From Oscillospiraceae bacterium (GTDB lineage Bacteria; Bacillota; Clostridia; Oscillospirales; Oscillospiraceae), in the NCBI GenBank assembly GCA_017429835.1, contig JAFROD010000035.1, positions 1 to 57,554 on the forward strand: a stretch of DNA of 57,554 nucleotides. The letters are read 5' to 3'. The translations under genes were made by a program, and so were the position numbers. This document shows, piece by piece, positions 8,701 through 15,635 of this stretch. Below the pieces are notes generated by a model. That model made no database searches. It was given only the letters and a program-made list of their open reading frames with translations, and was not told the DNA's origin. Positions within the stretch are counted from its first letter, which is position 1. Each line of letters starts with the position of its first letter.

Positions 8701-10026
8701 CAGGCGCAGCTCGTTGACCTTATCCGCTTCGCAGTTGAGCGCGGCGGCAGTCTGCGCAAGATAGTCGGCGTACTCCTCTTCCGTCGGCTCGCTGATCGCG
8801 AGGGTCGCGTTCTCGGGGATCTCCGCCTTCGCGTTATATTCGACGCTTACCGTATAGATACTGCCGTCTTCGGCGACGTATTGCTCAGTCAGCGTGAAGC
8901 GCGGCTCCGTCGGCAGGATGCCGTAGCCGGCGATACGCGGATCGCTCGTGCAGTACGCCTGCACCTGCACGCAGTTGTCGGAGTTGCCCTCGATCGTGGT
9001 GAGCGTGCCTTCGATCTCGTCAACGGTGCGCACGATGCCGACGTGGCTCGCGCCTTCGCGATCCGGTACGCGGAAGAAGATCAGGTCGCCGGGCTGCGGG
9101 AGATAGTCCTGCTCTGCCGGTACGAAGTCTTCGGGAGCGTCCCAATGCGCGGGGATCGCGCGGTAGAGCTCCTTCTCCTGCAGCAGCTCGATCCACTGAT
9201 CGACGCCGGCCTCGCGCGGCATATCCGTTTCGGGGATATCTGCATAGTGCAGGCAGAAGGAGATGAACATCGCGCACCAGTCGCCGTAAGCGTCGCCGTA
9301 CCAGTCACCGTAGCGGGTATAGCCCTTCTTCACGCCGTCGACGAGTTCATAGTTGCGGTCGCTCTCGCGATAGCCGAGCTGCATTTTCGCAACCGCGACG
9401 AGGTCGTCCGCCCACCTGCCGGAAAGCGCCATGGCAGAGATCATCTGATCCCAGAGTACATAGGATTCGACGTCGGCATTGGGGTCGGAATCGAGCGGCT
9501 CTTCCTGCGCGGCGGTCTCCGATTGCGCTTCCGTAACGGTCGGCGCGAAGCACTCTGCAGTGTGAACGTGGACGGGAAGCTCCTGCAGCGGGCAGGTCAG
9601 AACCTGCGTTTCTTCATAGCATTCTTCAGTGTGGACGTGCCCTTCTTCGCCATCTTCCTCCATGCCGCAGATCAGCGTCTGAACGGTCTCATAGCAGGAC
9701 GCGTCATGCGTGTGCGGCGCGATCTCCGGTAACGGACAGATCAGCGTGCCGTCGGCGTCATAGCACGTTTCATCGTGCAGATGCGCCACCGCATAGGCGC
9801 ACGAATACAAGCCGTTCTCGTCCAGACAGGATGCGCTGTGCTCATGCTGCGCATACGGGCAGCAGAAGACTTCTTCCCTGCTCATGGTCACGCCGGTCAG
9901 CGTAATCATGGCGAACGTGCCGGTGGAAACCAGCGTCGCAAGGCAGAGGAACACAGCGATCAAGCGGCGATGCAGCTTGGATTCGCGGAGGAATATTCTG
10001 ATTTTATTCAGAATCGGATCTTTCAA
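2710..10026 (-). CDS. Giant LPXTG cell-wall adhesin: CHAP, fibro-slime and Cna-B domains
   Basis: A 2438-residue surface protein. Residues 1-45 are a long signal/anchor. Residues 55-160 hold five His-x-His...Cys repeats (for example HTHDASCY, HVHTEECY). A CHAP amidase/peptidase-like domain follows (about 205-372) with candidate catalytic Cys251 (DWCAMF), His328 (ASHVGIV) and an acidic/Asn position near 346-351. Two related 130-residue modules occupy 379-511 and 513-652. A fibro-slime/PA14-like region spans about 1180-1520 (core VDGELVIDLGGIHSA). Several Cna-B/SpaA isopeptide domains with Lys and APxGY-type E-boxes fill about 1520-2395. The end is LPATG (2405-2409), a membrane helix and an Arg tail. 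It is predicted to be attached to the wall or a pilus by the neighbouring sortases. It is the last gene of the pilus locus. The CHAP domain suggests local peptidoglycan cleavage; the ligand is unknown. Confidence 0.9.
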   Translation of the reverse strand: MKDPILNKIRIFLRESKLHRRLIAVFLCLATLVSTGTFAMITLTGVTMSREEVFCCPYAQHEHSASCLDENGLYSCAYAVAHLHDETCYDADGTLICPLPEIAPHTHDASCYETVQTLICGMEEDGEEGHVHTEECYEETQVLTCPLQELPVHVHTAECFAPTVTEAQSETAAQEEPLDSDPNADVESYVLWDQMISAMALSGRWADDLVAVAKMQLGYRESDRNYELVDGVKKGYTRYGDWYGDAYGDWCAMFISFCLHYADIPETDMPREAGVDQWIELLQEKELYRAIPAHWDAPEDFVPAEQDYLPQPGDLIFFRVPDREGASHVGIVRTVDEIEGTLTTIEGNSDNCVQVQAYCTSDPRIAGYGILPTEPRFTLTEQYVAEDGSIYTVSVEYNAKAEIPENATLAISEPTEEEYADYLAQTAAALNCEADKVNELRLLDITILCDGDEIQPQRPVNVTIRPENAAPQDDTQIVHFGEEPEIIDSETVDGEIRFETEGFSVYGIVGTTIEQYVLASDGSTYRVSVTYGDDAGVPEDATLSVSELNEGDAGYNELVAKSESALGLSSGSAEHIRLFDIKIVDANGEKVEITAPVDVKIELESSDDALNQNSKVVHIADGAEQGEVVTGVQIEGESVSFTANGFSAYAIVDVPSIDETGGWEKLSSMSDLESHIQNGDGIYIGHVNGYYATSSVTRVNSSRNGITKTEPPQLGQPMTGAVPYFFETVDAANHQYKIYCMNGANRKYVQQSSNSLNFVNSANSASVFTIEDFGNGEDTNVFRIRGANNYCWNMQGGTSGHCFAAYNNLNDVNARFNFWYFTPPTDDPYDLDGKTYGLMFFNNGLTGKAMMANESVEGALEAVSMTVLARNNDREDIIFTPKDSGITRWTFHNVESDIYRITTQVNGETKYLRIDPDDGVTLVDANEIDDGCDIEIVEGGTGHDGQIILRSSSNAVLTYSGATNVGFFVGGTVGSEWMRLVDETDLTPEYYMVHTADKVSISDREAVPDGSKVIVYARVWDAQNKRYNFYAVDSDGSLIPVYESGDQIQWFGDRFNTLLWDFTEYFWEGTTDPNGYYELYNEFSGKYIAPQLSSNQILSDEKIGINLNGRKNGYYYSDILAWDDPSYAYAGVQASISGSDDSIAPCAINQTTDFYFALVHNLPTDDVLTEVPTVDNNLYGITMKMVDFGGTTYKDGKNPETTLQQHNVIGDSTGGAVLYANTGLLSNSLDANGYPTATITQASLAELFNSPSNPPVEVNHLFLQSILDGSGYFEYDSTQNFATLKKQDNTYDTDFHVYQELGTYDGGSSRPSLKHGQFFPYDNIEPGNFCTELNPRNLYTATQQELLDGDPRKNERLYKVESPDYYFGMELEASFVQTPSGHDSWGHDIIYEFTGDDDFWLYVDGELVIDLGGIHSALAGTVNFCTGDVYVNGVHKTLYQIFGDNYIARYREANNGADPDPADVEAYLIGTAANNYRDGIFESDGNGHMVFKDYTSHTMKIFYMERGAGASNLHMRFNLASVKAGTVQLSKELGGDIDSDASIDATFPYQIWYVPGDGYGTPMIDPNTGNPMYSRLTANDPNTHVYYKDTTTPVPYAATKTIDGITYQDVFLLKPGETAEIKFPDDTISYKIVECGVDTRIFEDVTVDTSNDNEVLNEIQADPNNDHRYDYALEYETAANRPRVVYTNHVDDDALRNLTIRKRLFAEDGVTEIHHDDPIFGADSAIFNFRLYFKTENDASFTGASLYPYHVKDNHGNYCYWDVPTQSFVSLNETDYNNLSAADKQRATFYTSMNGSISKIPVDYDVEIREILAGTEFRVQERDYEIPDGYSLRNYTLKFGESDPGTTSESMPQDFIPSDDSVEDPIVEVNNIKGWGLRVNKVWNDAAYMDDRDPIYVGVFLGNSQTPYVIETTEDDGQGNQIIVQTSTVRRLEYGVNTMYWYIPTLAPGTTFDQYHVREVELTNPVVGANGIVTSYSTLTVVDDGEETTLEGLLKGYTTPADFTYTVDYEQGEIETGSNVRVDTITNSRPGVMLYKVDWDGQPMANAEFTLTLGNTTIGPFVSDENGLITEAMLGENVDYILNEIRAPLGYYGIEYPLTLRLTESNDVYTLTVTPDANAPADIANFYVLNQNGANDMPELTIKNRNFTLRFEKQDGDTHEPLEGVVFSLHREVTVNGYTGIDFNPLPGCDNLVTDANGVIPGLNENLSHGIYYLLEKTPLPGYETMGVYLRFSIGEKGNVTVLSEGRENWLTKYVNQAGDTVIYTLAVPNVRLKTPITLKKVGYDNTQSPAREYPITGAVFNIYESDGTTLLNLDGVDQENLTDNGNGIFFEGELSPGTYYIEEVTPPPGYYPLPGRMILTINASGATLQGTWTTSDPNHSVGTTTGNSTDGYVMTVRNTTGAELPATGGVGTWIGYIVGAYLLACGFVLLRRRRKYE

Positions 10027-10054
10027 GGGCTGTCTCCCATAGGAGCTGCGGCGT

Positions 10055-10693
10055 TTATCCGCAGCGTATTGTCAGGCGGGTACGCCCGCCGTAGGTACAA
10101 GTAAAAATCGTGAACGGATAGTCGCCCGCGATCATGTCTTCGATCGCAGTCGGTTGCAGGATTTCGATATCCAAGACGGCGTAGGTGTAGACCTTGCCGT
10201 TGACGTCCGTGAATAGCACGGCGTCGTTCAAATTCAGATCCTCTAAGGCTCCGAAATGGCTGTCGTAGTTATGTCCGGCAATCACCAGATTCCCGCCTGC
10301 CGGCGTTCCGGTATAACGCCCCGGCGCGGTCTGCAGTCCAGCCGGACTCCATTGCGCCATGACCGGCAGCTCCAACGACAGCGTCGGGAAGCTGACTACG
10401 CCGATGTAGTCGACGCCGTCAATCTGGACGGTGGGACAGAGGTCTTCGTCGTTCGGCGGCAGCGGCTTTGACGGCACGGGCGTCAAGGTATCCCGATCGT
10501 TTTCCGTCGGCGGGACGGACTCGCCGCGCTGGTTGTTTTGAATCTCTTCGGCAAGTAAAGCGAGCACCTGAGCGGAAGCGTCCTGCGCGCGCCGGCTTTC
10601 CGCATGGTTGTAGTACAGCATACCACCCGCCGCGCAAAGCAGGAAAAATCCAACGAAAACAAGCGCCATGCCAAGCTTTCGTCCGCGCCGCAT
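10055..10693 (-). CDS. Sortase (class not certain)
   Basis: A 212-residue sortase, a transpeptidase that joins LPXTG-type proteins to the wall or to pilins. It has an N-terminal membrane anchor (about residues 7-28), a Pro-rich linker, then the sortase domain with the catalytic His in LVIAGHNYDSHFG, Cys in FTCTYGG and Arg close to the C-terminus (RLTIRC). It lacks the C-terminal membrane helix of the class C enzyme two genes upstream, so it may attach the finished pilus or the giant adhesin to peptidoglycan (inference). ATG 10693 overlaps the stop of the minor pilin by one base (TGATG) and has AAAGGAG 10 bp upstream; this start is preferred to a longer reading frame extending into the pilin gene. 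Confidence 0.85.
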   Translation of the reverse strand: MRRGRKLGMALVFVGFFLLCAAGGMLYYNHAESRRAQDASAQVLALLAEEIQNNQRGESVPPTENDRDTLTPVPSKPLPPNDEDLCPTVQIDGVDYIGVVSFPTLSLELPVMAQWSPAGLQTAPGRYTGTPAGGNLVIAGHNYDSHFGALEDLNLNDAVLFTDVNGKVYTYAVLDIEILQPTAIEDMIAGDYPFTIFTCTYGGRTRLTIRCG

Positions 10694-11409
10694 CAGTCGC
10701 GCTCCTTTCTCATGCACAGAAGCACGAGAAGTCCCGCCAGCAGACACAGCGTTCCGCCGATCCCCAGCACAGGAACGGGCCATTTGAGCTGACCGGTCTG
10801 CGGCAGCGTTTCGTCGGGAACGGTCGGGTCAGTCGGCTCTGTCGGATGAGAGGGCTCCGTCGGCGTTGTGGGATCGGTCGGCGTAGTCGGTTCGGTGGGC
10901 TGCGGCTCCATGGGGAAGGGCTTGGGGCTCGCGTCTACGTCGTAAATCAGCTCGCCGTCCTCTGCCATCGGGAGGCAGACGAAAAACGGACGGATGCAGC
11001 CGAAACCCGGCGCGCTCACCTTCTGTTCGATCAAATACAGACCAAGGGTCAGATCGTCGAAGCGGACGACGCCGTCGGCGCCGATCTGCTCGGTATAACC
11101 GGTTAGTCCGACCTTTTCCACCTCGGCGAGAACCTCGGAAGCAAGCTCCGGACGCTCCAGCGCAGCGGCGGAAAAGTCAAAGCTCTCCAGTCCGGAAACG
11201 GGAGCGAAGCTGTAGCCGTTCTCGGTGCGTATGCCCGCCACGCGGTAGATTGTCAGCTCGCCGCCGCCGACCGGCTGCCCCTCGTAGCGCATGGTCAGCC
11301 GTATGGAGCCCGTGCGGGACAGATCGGGCGTCAGCGCCGCCGCAGGCAGCAGGAACAGGCACAAAAGCGCCGGCAGCAGGAACAGACATAAGAGTTTGAT
11401 TCGGTTCAT
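10693..11409 (-). CDS. Minor pilin / LPXTG wall protein
   Basis: A 238-residue SpaA-like surface protein. The signal peptide (1-25) contains an internal duplication of LLCLFLLPA. One compact beta-sandwich of the Cna-B/SpaA kind follows (about 30-160), then a Pro/Thr-rich stalk (170-200), LPQTG (202-206), a membrane helix and a positively charged tail. The small size and stalk fit a basal or tip pilin made beside its sortase. It overlaps the upstream class C sortase by 4 bp (ATGA) and the downstream sortase by 1 bp, so all three are translationally coupled. Confidence 0.85.
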   Translation of the reverse strand: MNRIKLLCLFLLPALLCLFLLPAAALTPDLSRTGSIRLTMRYEGQPVGGGELTIYRVAGIRTENGYSFAPVSGLESFDFSAAALERPELASEVLAEVEKVGLTGYTEQIGADGVVRFDDLTLGLYLIEQKVSAPGFGCIRPFFVCLPMAEDGELIYDVDASPKPFPMEPQPTEPTTPTDPTTPTEPSHPTEPTDPTVPDETLPQTGQLKWPVPVLGIGGTLCLLAGLLVLLCMRKERD

Positions 11410-12320
11410 GGTTCTCCTCCTTTCGGAGAATCGGTCGGTACGACCGGCTGGTCGTCGGTGGCGGTATTTACGGCTGGTTTGCCGAGAGCGGCGCTCCGCC
11501 TTTTCCGCCGGTCTAAGATCAAAAGTATCGTAAACGTCAGCAGCAGCACCGGAACAGCAGTCACCAGCGCGACGATCAGCGGATCGATCGGCAGCGCGTC
11601 GCCGCTGACGCGGACGACTGCGCTCTGCGCGTCGTTTTCCACGCGATGTCCGCGCACGAGCAGCCGGTGGGAATTGATGCCGTAGGGCGTGCAGGTGATA
11701 AGCGTGCAGAGATCCTCGCCCTGCTCGATCCGCAGCAAGTCCAACTCATAAGGCAGGACGATGTTGATACGGTCGATCTCATAGGTCAGCTCTGCGTCCA
11801 ACATACACAGACGGAAACGGTCGCCGACGGTGAGCTCCGACAGATCGGTGAACAGCCGCGCCGACGGCAGTCCGGTGTGACCGGAAAGCAGGCAGTGCGA
11901 GCTCTCGCCGCCGACGGGAAGCGAGCTTCCCTCGATATGTCCGATGCCGGTCTGCAGCACCGGCTCGGAGGTGCCGTGATAGACCGGAAGACGGCAGTTG
12001 ATCCGCTCAATCTCAATGTAGCCGAACATGCCGTTATGCAGCGGATCAAGCGTGTCATTGTAACGGGCGCGCTGCGCGTCGTCCAGTTTCCAGCGAATGC
12101 CGTACGGCGCAATGGAGCGATTATAATCTATGGCGTCTTGCAGCATTTGCGTTCGAACGTCTTCGCCGGAATCCAGCAGCGCCTGCTCGTAGACGGCGAT
12201 CGCCTGCGAGGAGCGGCGCTTGTTCCATTGGTCGCTGATGGTCGGATACAGCAACAAGGACAACCCGAAAACAAGCACGAGAACCAATATGATGGTTGTC
12301 AAATGGCTTTTTTTCTTCAT
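11406..12320 (-). CDS. Class C (pilin-polymerising) sortase
   Basis: A 304-residue sortase with an N-terminal membrane segment and a second C-terminal membrane helix (about 255-275), the class C layout. The catalytic His lies in LLSGHTGLP, the Cys in LITCTPYGINSHR and the Arg in LLVRGHR. Upstream is a YNDTLDP stretch that may be the lid typical of pilus sortases. This enzyme is expected to link major pilin subunits through Lys-LPXTG bonds. It is separated from the major pilin gene by a 107-bp gap with two strong hairpins and overlaps the minor pilin gene by 4 bp. Confidence 0.9.
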   Translation of the reverse strand: MKKKSHLTTIILVLVLVFGLSLLLYPTISDQWNKRRSSQAIAVYEQALLDSGEDVRTQMLQDAIDYNRSIAPYGIRWKLDDAQRARYNDTLDPLHNGMFGYIEIERINCRLPVYHGTSEPVLQTGIGHIEGSSLPVGGESSHCLLSGHTGLPSARLFTDLSELTVGDRFRLCMLDAELTYEIDRINIVLPYELDLLRIEQGEDLCTLITCTPYGINSHRLLVRGHRVENDAQSAVVRVSGDALPIDPLIVALVTAVPVLLLTFTILLILDRRKRRSAALGKPAVNTATDDQPVVPTDSPKGGEP

Positions 12321-12343
12321 TTTGGGCTCTCCTCATAGCTGCC

Positions 12344-12414
12344 CCTCCCCAGGGCGGCATAAGCCGCCTCGGGGAGGAATTTTTTATTGCTAAGCGGCAG
12401 TTCCCTGCCGCTTA
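12344..12414. other. Two adjacent inverted repeats between pilin and sortase genes
   Basis: CCTCCCC...GGGGAGG (12344-12377, stem extended by GGCGGC/GCCGCC) and TAAGCGGCAG/CTGCCGCTTA (12391-12414) are separated by 13 bp of mostly A/T. On the - strand, in which the operon is read, neither stem is followed by a U-tract. They look more like an RNA-processing or stabilising element than a full terminator. On the + strand the first stem precedes AATTTTTTATT, but no + gene is nearby. Confidence 0.6.
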
Positions 12415-12427
12415 GCAGCATGGGCAG

Positions 12428-14209
12428 TTAGCACTGCTCTGCCATCCGCTTGCGGACGATCAGAACGATGACAGCGCCGGCGACCAGCAGACCGCCGAGC
12501 ACGTAGAAGATGGTCGTGCCGATGCCGCCGGTGGAGGGCAGCTCGTTACCGGTGTTGTTCAGCACTTCGATCTGATCGGCGGTCGCGTTGTTCTCCTTGA
12601 GCGTCTTGGTGACGACGTTTGCCTGCGCGCCGTTGTTGGTGTCACCCTGGTTCGCGGCGGATTCGATCGCGACGATCTCCACGGTGATGTCGTCGGCGAG
12701 CTTGTTGTAGCCGGCGGGAGCTGCAGTCTCTCTGAGAATGAACTGCTCGCTGTCAACACCCTGGATGGTGATGAGGCCGCTTGCCGGGGTCACGAGATCG
12801 GTGACCTTCGTGACGTTGTTGTCAGCGATCTCAGCAGCCGTCGCAAGACGGTAGACCGTAGGATTGCTGGCGTCGCCGGCGGAAACCTGCACGAACTGCA
12901 CGGGGTTGGTCGTATCGCCGCTTCTGAACAGGGAGAAGTGTGCGTCAGCCAGCGGGTTCTTCGGGGTCTTCATCCAATAGGTCTCAGAAGTTGCGTCAGC
13001 AGAAGTGTTCTGCACGAAGCCTGCCGCGGCGGCAGCCTCGGCGTCGACATAGGTCGACTGCGCAGCGTACTGAGTATCGCCCTCGGTGTACTTGAAGATC
13101 GGGAAGGTCCAGACGTAGGTACGGGTCCAGTCATGGGTGGATTCCTGCGCAGCGCCGTAGGTGACCCAAGTTTCGTTATCGTTACCGTTGCCCTTTGCAT
13201 CCGGCGAGGGAACGTCGAGGACGGCGGTGGTGAGAACTTCCGCGGAGTACTCCACGACGACGGTGGTGTCAGCGGCGAGGGCTTCGGTGTAAGCGGTGTC
13301 GAACGCGATGGAGAAGCTCGTATCGCTGTTTCTGATCAGCGTGTAGTTCGCGGGATCCAGAGCAACGTCGTTGACCTTGACGGTAATGCCGGAAGCGGGG
13401 CAGAGCTTCAGACCGTTGTACAGGCGGTCTTCGAGCACGACGTTCTTCTGATGCGCGCCGATCACGACGGTGGTCTTGTAGTTGACCGTCTCGCCGAACT
13501 CGGCGTCGTTCTTGTCGCCGTAGGTGCTGGTCTGATCCTCGTTGACCTGCTTGGTCGCGGTCGAGGTGGTGTTCTTCTCGCTGATTCTTGCAGTGGGCTC
13601 GGTGGTATCCAGAGCGCAGAGAGAACCGAGCGTGGTGGTGACGAAGTAGTAGCCGTCTACGTCAGGATTGACGTTGATCGTCGCGGTGCCGCTTGCACCG
13701 ACCGCATGACCGGCTTCGGTGTAGGGATTCGCAACGGGAGGCGTCGCCGCAGCGGCGGCAGCCGCACGGTCGAGCTCGGTTTTCAGGGCGGCGGCCAGCG
13801 CAGCGGCCTGCGTGTCGTTCATCGTGGTCTGCTCAACAACGTAAGTGTTGGGGTCGGAACTGGTCGGCGTGAAGGTCAGACCGTAGGTCGTGTTGTTGTA
13901 AACGCCGTTTGCGTCCGCAGTCAGACCGGAGGTCAGGAAGTCGAACCAGTCAGCGGCGGAGGGGTTGTTGGTGATTGTGTAGGAATATGCGGTGTGGAAA
14001 TGCCGGGGGTCGGGGTCGGGTGCGCCGGGGTCAGTGCCGGGGGTCGAGTTCGTGCCTTGGTAGGTTGCGTCGAAGATTTTGTAGGCGGTGTAGGTTTCAC
14101 CGTCTACTGCGTTGCTGATGGTGATGGTGCTTGTTTGGTCTGCAAACGCAGCGCCTGCGACTGCAAACACCAGGATCAGCGAGATGAGAATTGCCAGTGC
14201 TTTTTTCAT
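12428..14209 (-). CDS. Major pilin, SpaA type, LPXTG-anchored
   Basis: A 593-residue isopeptide-forming backbone pilin. It has a signal peptide (1-23) and several Cna-B/SpaA-like domains. An E-box (LRETAAPAGYNKL) sits near residue 500, LPSTG is at 557-561, then a membrane helix and a basic tail. Candidate pilin Lys residues include the one in WTFPIFKYTEGD; the polymerising Lys cannot be fixed from sequence. A strong AGGAGG ribosome-binding site lies 9 bp upstream. It is immediately followed by hairpins and then the class C sortase, the usual order of a pilus island. The 114-bp gap on its 5' side has no clear promoter. Confidence 0.9.
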   Translation of the reverse strand: MKKALAILISLILVFAVAGAAFADQTSTITISNAVDGETYTAYKIFDATYQGTNSTPGTDPGAPDPDPRHFHTAYSYTITNNPSAADWFDFLTSGLTADANGVYNNTTYGLTFTPTSSDPNTYVVEQTTMNDTQAAALAAALKTELDRAAAAAAATPPVANPYTEAGHAVGASGTATINVNPDVDGYYFVTTTLGSLCALDTTEPTARISEKNTTSTATKQVNEDQTSTYGDKNDAEFGETVNYKTTVVIGAHQKNVVLEDRLYNGLKLCPASGITVKVNDVALDPANYTLIRNSDTSFSIAFDTAYTEALAADTTVVVEYSAEVLTTAVLDVPSPDAKGNGNDNETWVTYGAAQESTHDWTRTYVWTFPIFKYTEGDTQYAAQSTYVDAEAAAAAGFVQNTSADATSETYWMKTPKNPLADAHFSLFRSGDTTNPVQFVQVSAGDASNPTVYRLATAAEIADNNVTKVTDLVTPASGLITIQGVDSEQFILRETAAPAGYNKLADDITVEIVAIESAANQGDTNNGAQANVVTKTLKENNATADQIEVLNNTGNELPSTGGIGTTIFYVLGGLLVAGAVIVLIVRKRMAEQC

Positions 14210-14323
14210 GTTTTTTTCCTCCTAAAAAATTTTATTTTCATTTTTTGCTTACGGGGTTGGGAGTGCTATCTATGTAATCGCGTGAATGCAGCGCTGTTTT
14301 TTACTGCATTTTTGCGTAATTTC

Positions 14324-14917
14324 CTACGAGATCGTTCCGAAAACTGCCAGCGGCCATACGCGCAGCAGGATTTTTCCGACGACCTGATCCTTGGCGACGC
14401 AGCCGACCGTCGAGCTGCGTGAGTCGATCGAGGTGGAGCGATGGTCACCCATCACGAAGTACTGATCTGCCGGAACCTGATACGGAAGTTCCAAATCGCA
14501 GGTGCCGACGCTCAATTCTGAGACGTACGGCTCGTCGAGCGGCGTGCCGTTGACGCAGACCGTGCCGTCGTCCAGCAGATTGATCCAGTCGCCGGGCTGA
14601 CCGATGACGCGTTTGATCAGGAGCTTGTTGTTGTAATAGAACGCGACGAGGTCGCCGGGCTTGAATTCCCTGATCTTGAGCGCGACGACGATCTCGCCGT
14701 CTTCGAGCGTCGGATTCATCGAGGAGCCGTAAATGCGCATCACCGGGAACAGCAGCGTGGCGATCAGGACGGAGACCGCCGCGACGGTCGCCAGAACGAA
14801 CACCGTGCTGCGAAGGACGCTGCGGAACCGCTTGCGGCGATTTTCCTGCGCAAGAGCATCCTCAAGTTGCGGCGTCGTCGGCAGCTCCTGCTGCCGCTTT
14901 ATGAGCCTGCGCTTCAT
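14324..14917 (-). CDS. lepB: Signal peptidase I
   Basis: A 197-residue type I signal peptidase with one N-terminal membrane segment (about 37-58). The catalytic Ser66 is in the GSSMNPTL box and Lys102 in LIKRVIG, followed by the conserved GDH and D-R-S boxes near the C-terminus. It removes signal peptides from secreted proteins. Because it sits directly before the pilin genes it is likely dedicated to pilin processing, as in other sortase-pilus islands; the housekeeping copy would be elsewhere. Its start overlaps the upstream coiled-coil gene by 4 bp (ATGA). Confidence 0.92.
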   Translation of the reverse strand: MKRRLIKRQQELPTTPQLEDALAQENRRKRFRSVLRSTVFVLATVAAVSVLIATLLFPVMRIYGSSMNPTLEDGEIVVALKIREFKPGDLVAFYYNNKLLIKRVIGQPGDWINLLDDGTVCVNGTPLDEPYVSELSVGTCDLELPYQVPADQYFVMGDHRSTSIDSRSSTVGCVAKDQVVGKILLRVWPLAVFGTIS

Positions 14918-15234
14918 TGGTCAGCTCCTTCCTGCTCTTTTGTGTCGCTGAGGAGCGGCGGCAGCGGCTTCCCTTCTGCGATGGTGCGCGCCACGTAGCG
15001 TTTCGCAGCCTTCAGGTACAGATCCGCAGCGTCCTGCGCCCGCTCGAACACCTCGGTGATCAGAAGCGACGCCTCCGCGATTGAGCCGCACTGTGACAGG
15101 TTCAGGTCACGCTTCGCAAGTCGCTGGTTCGCTTCGTCGAGCGCCGCCTGCAGACGGTCGATCTCACGGCTCTGATCCACGAGAAGCTCCAGAAGCTGCG
15201 CGCGGCTGAGTTTTTTTAGTTCTTTATCTGTCAT
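14914..15234 (-). CDS. Small coiled-coil protein leading the pilus operon
   Basis: A 106-residue protein, not assigned to a named family. Residues 1-45 are charged with heptad leucines, predicting a coiled coil. A helical region follows (about 52-90, FERAQDAADLYLKAAKRYV) and a short Pro-rich tail. No signal peptide or membrane helix is visible, so it is probably cytoplasmic. ATG 15234 has GGAGG 9 bp upstream and is preferred to a start 21 bp earlier. It is the first gene of the pilus operon and overlaps the signal peptidase, so a regulatory or assembly role is possible but unproven. Confidence 0.7.
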   Translation of the reverse strand: MTDKELKKLSRAQLLELLVDQSREIDRLQAALDEANQRLAKRDLNLSQCGSIAEASLLITEVFERAQDAADLYLKAAKRYVARTIAEGKPLPPLLSDTKEQEGADQ

Positions 15235-15382
15235 TTTTAGCCTCCATCTGAGCATCCGTGCCGTGAAAAGTAACAGGGCAAATTACAAGCGCGAGCCGTT
15301 GCGTCTATATGCTGTATATATAAGCGGAGAAGAAACAATATGTTGTTAGATCCGCATAATCTGCATTATAATTTAAATTATT

Positions 15383-15411
15383 ATATAATACTACTATACA
15401 AGAAAAGTCAA
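15383..15411 (-). promoter_or_regulatory. Candidate promoter of the pilus operon
   Basis: On the - strand, TTGACT (15411-15406), a 17-bp spacer and TTATAT (15388-15383). The -10 is weak and several overlapping AT-rich alternatives exist. The transcript would have a roughly 140-base leader before 15234. Confidence 0.45.
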
Positions 15412-15575
15412 CATAATAAAACATTTTCGACAAGTTTTTTCCAGCACAAAATTCCAGCATAGAATGAATATATATTCAAAAAAATTCATGCAAGAATGAC
15501 ACGTAATATAATCAACCTGCATTGTCGTTTTACAAGTCATCACTTATCAAGATACAGTATGCCGCCATCTTCTCA

Positions 15576-15603
15576 TTGCAATCCCCGAAAAGTCTGATAT
15601 AAT
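15576..15603 (+). promoter_or_regulatory. Promoter of the alcohol/aldehyde dehydrogenase pair
   Basis: TTGCAA (15576-15581), a 16-bp spacer and TATAAT (15598-15603) with an extended -10 TG at 15595-15596. Transcription would begin near 15610, about 26 bp before the start codon. Confidence 0.7.
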
Positions 15604-15635
15604 GATAATATCAATGCTGAACGGAGGCTTTTCAG

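Larger units (their letters stand above)
15235..15635. other. AT-rich divergent intergenic region
   Basis: A 400-bp gap between the pilus operon (-) and the alcohol dehydrogenase gene (+). It holds the two candidate promoters listed separately and a perfect 14-bp palindrome, TGAATATATATTCA (15465-15478), which could be an operator. No gene or RNA family is recognised. Confidence 0.6.

Noticed and set aside
12344..12385. Intrinsic terminator for a + strand gene
   Set aside because: The stem followed by T residues is on the + strand, but no + gene ends nearby and both flanking genes are on the - strand.
12938..14422. A + strand open frame of 494 codons opposite the major pilin
   Set aside because: Gly/Val-rich mirror of the pilin gene with no recognisable domain; the pilin has a signal peptide, E-box and LPXTG.
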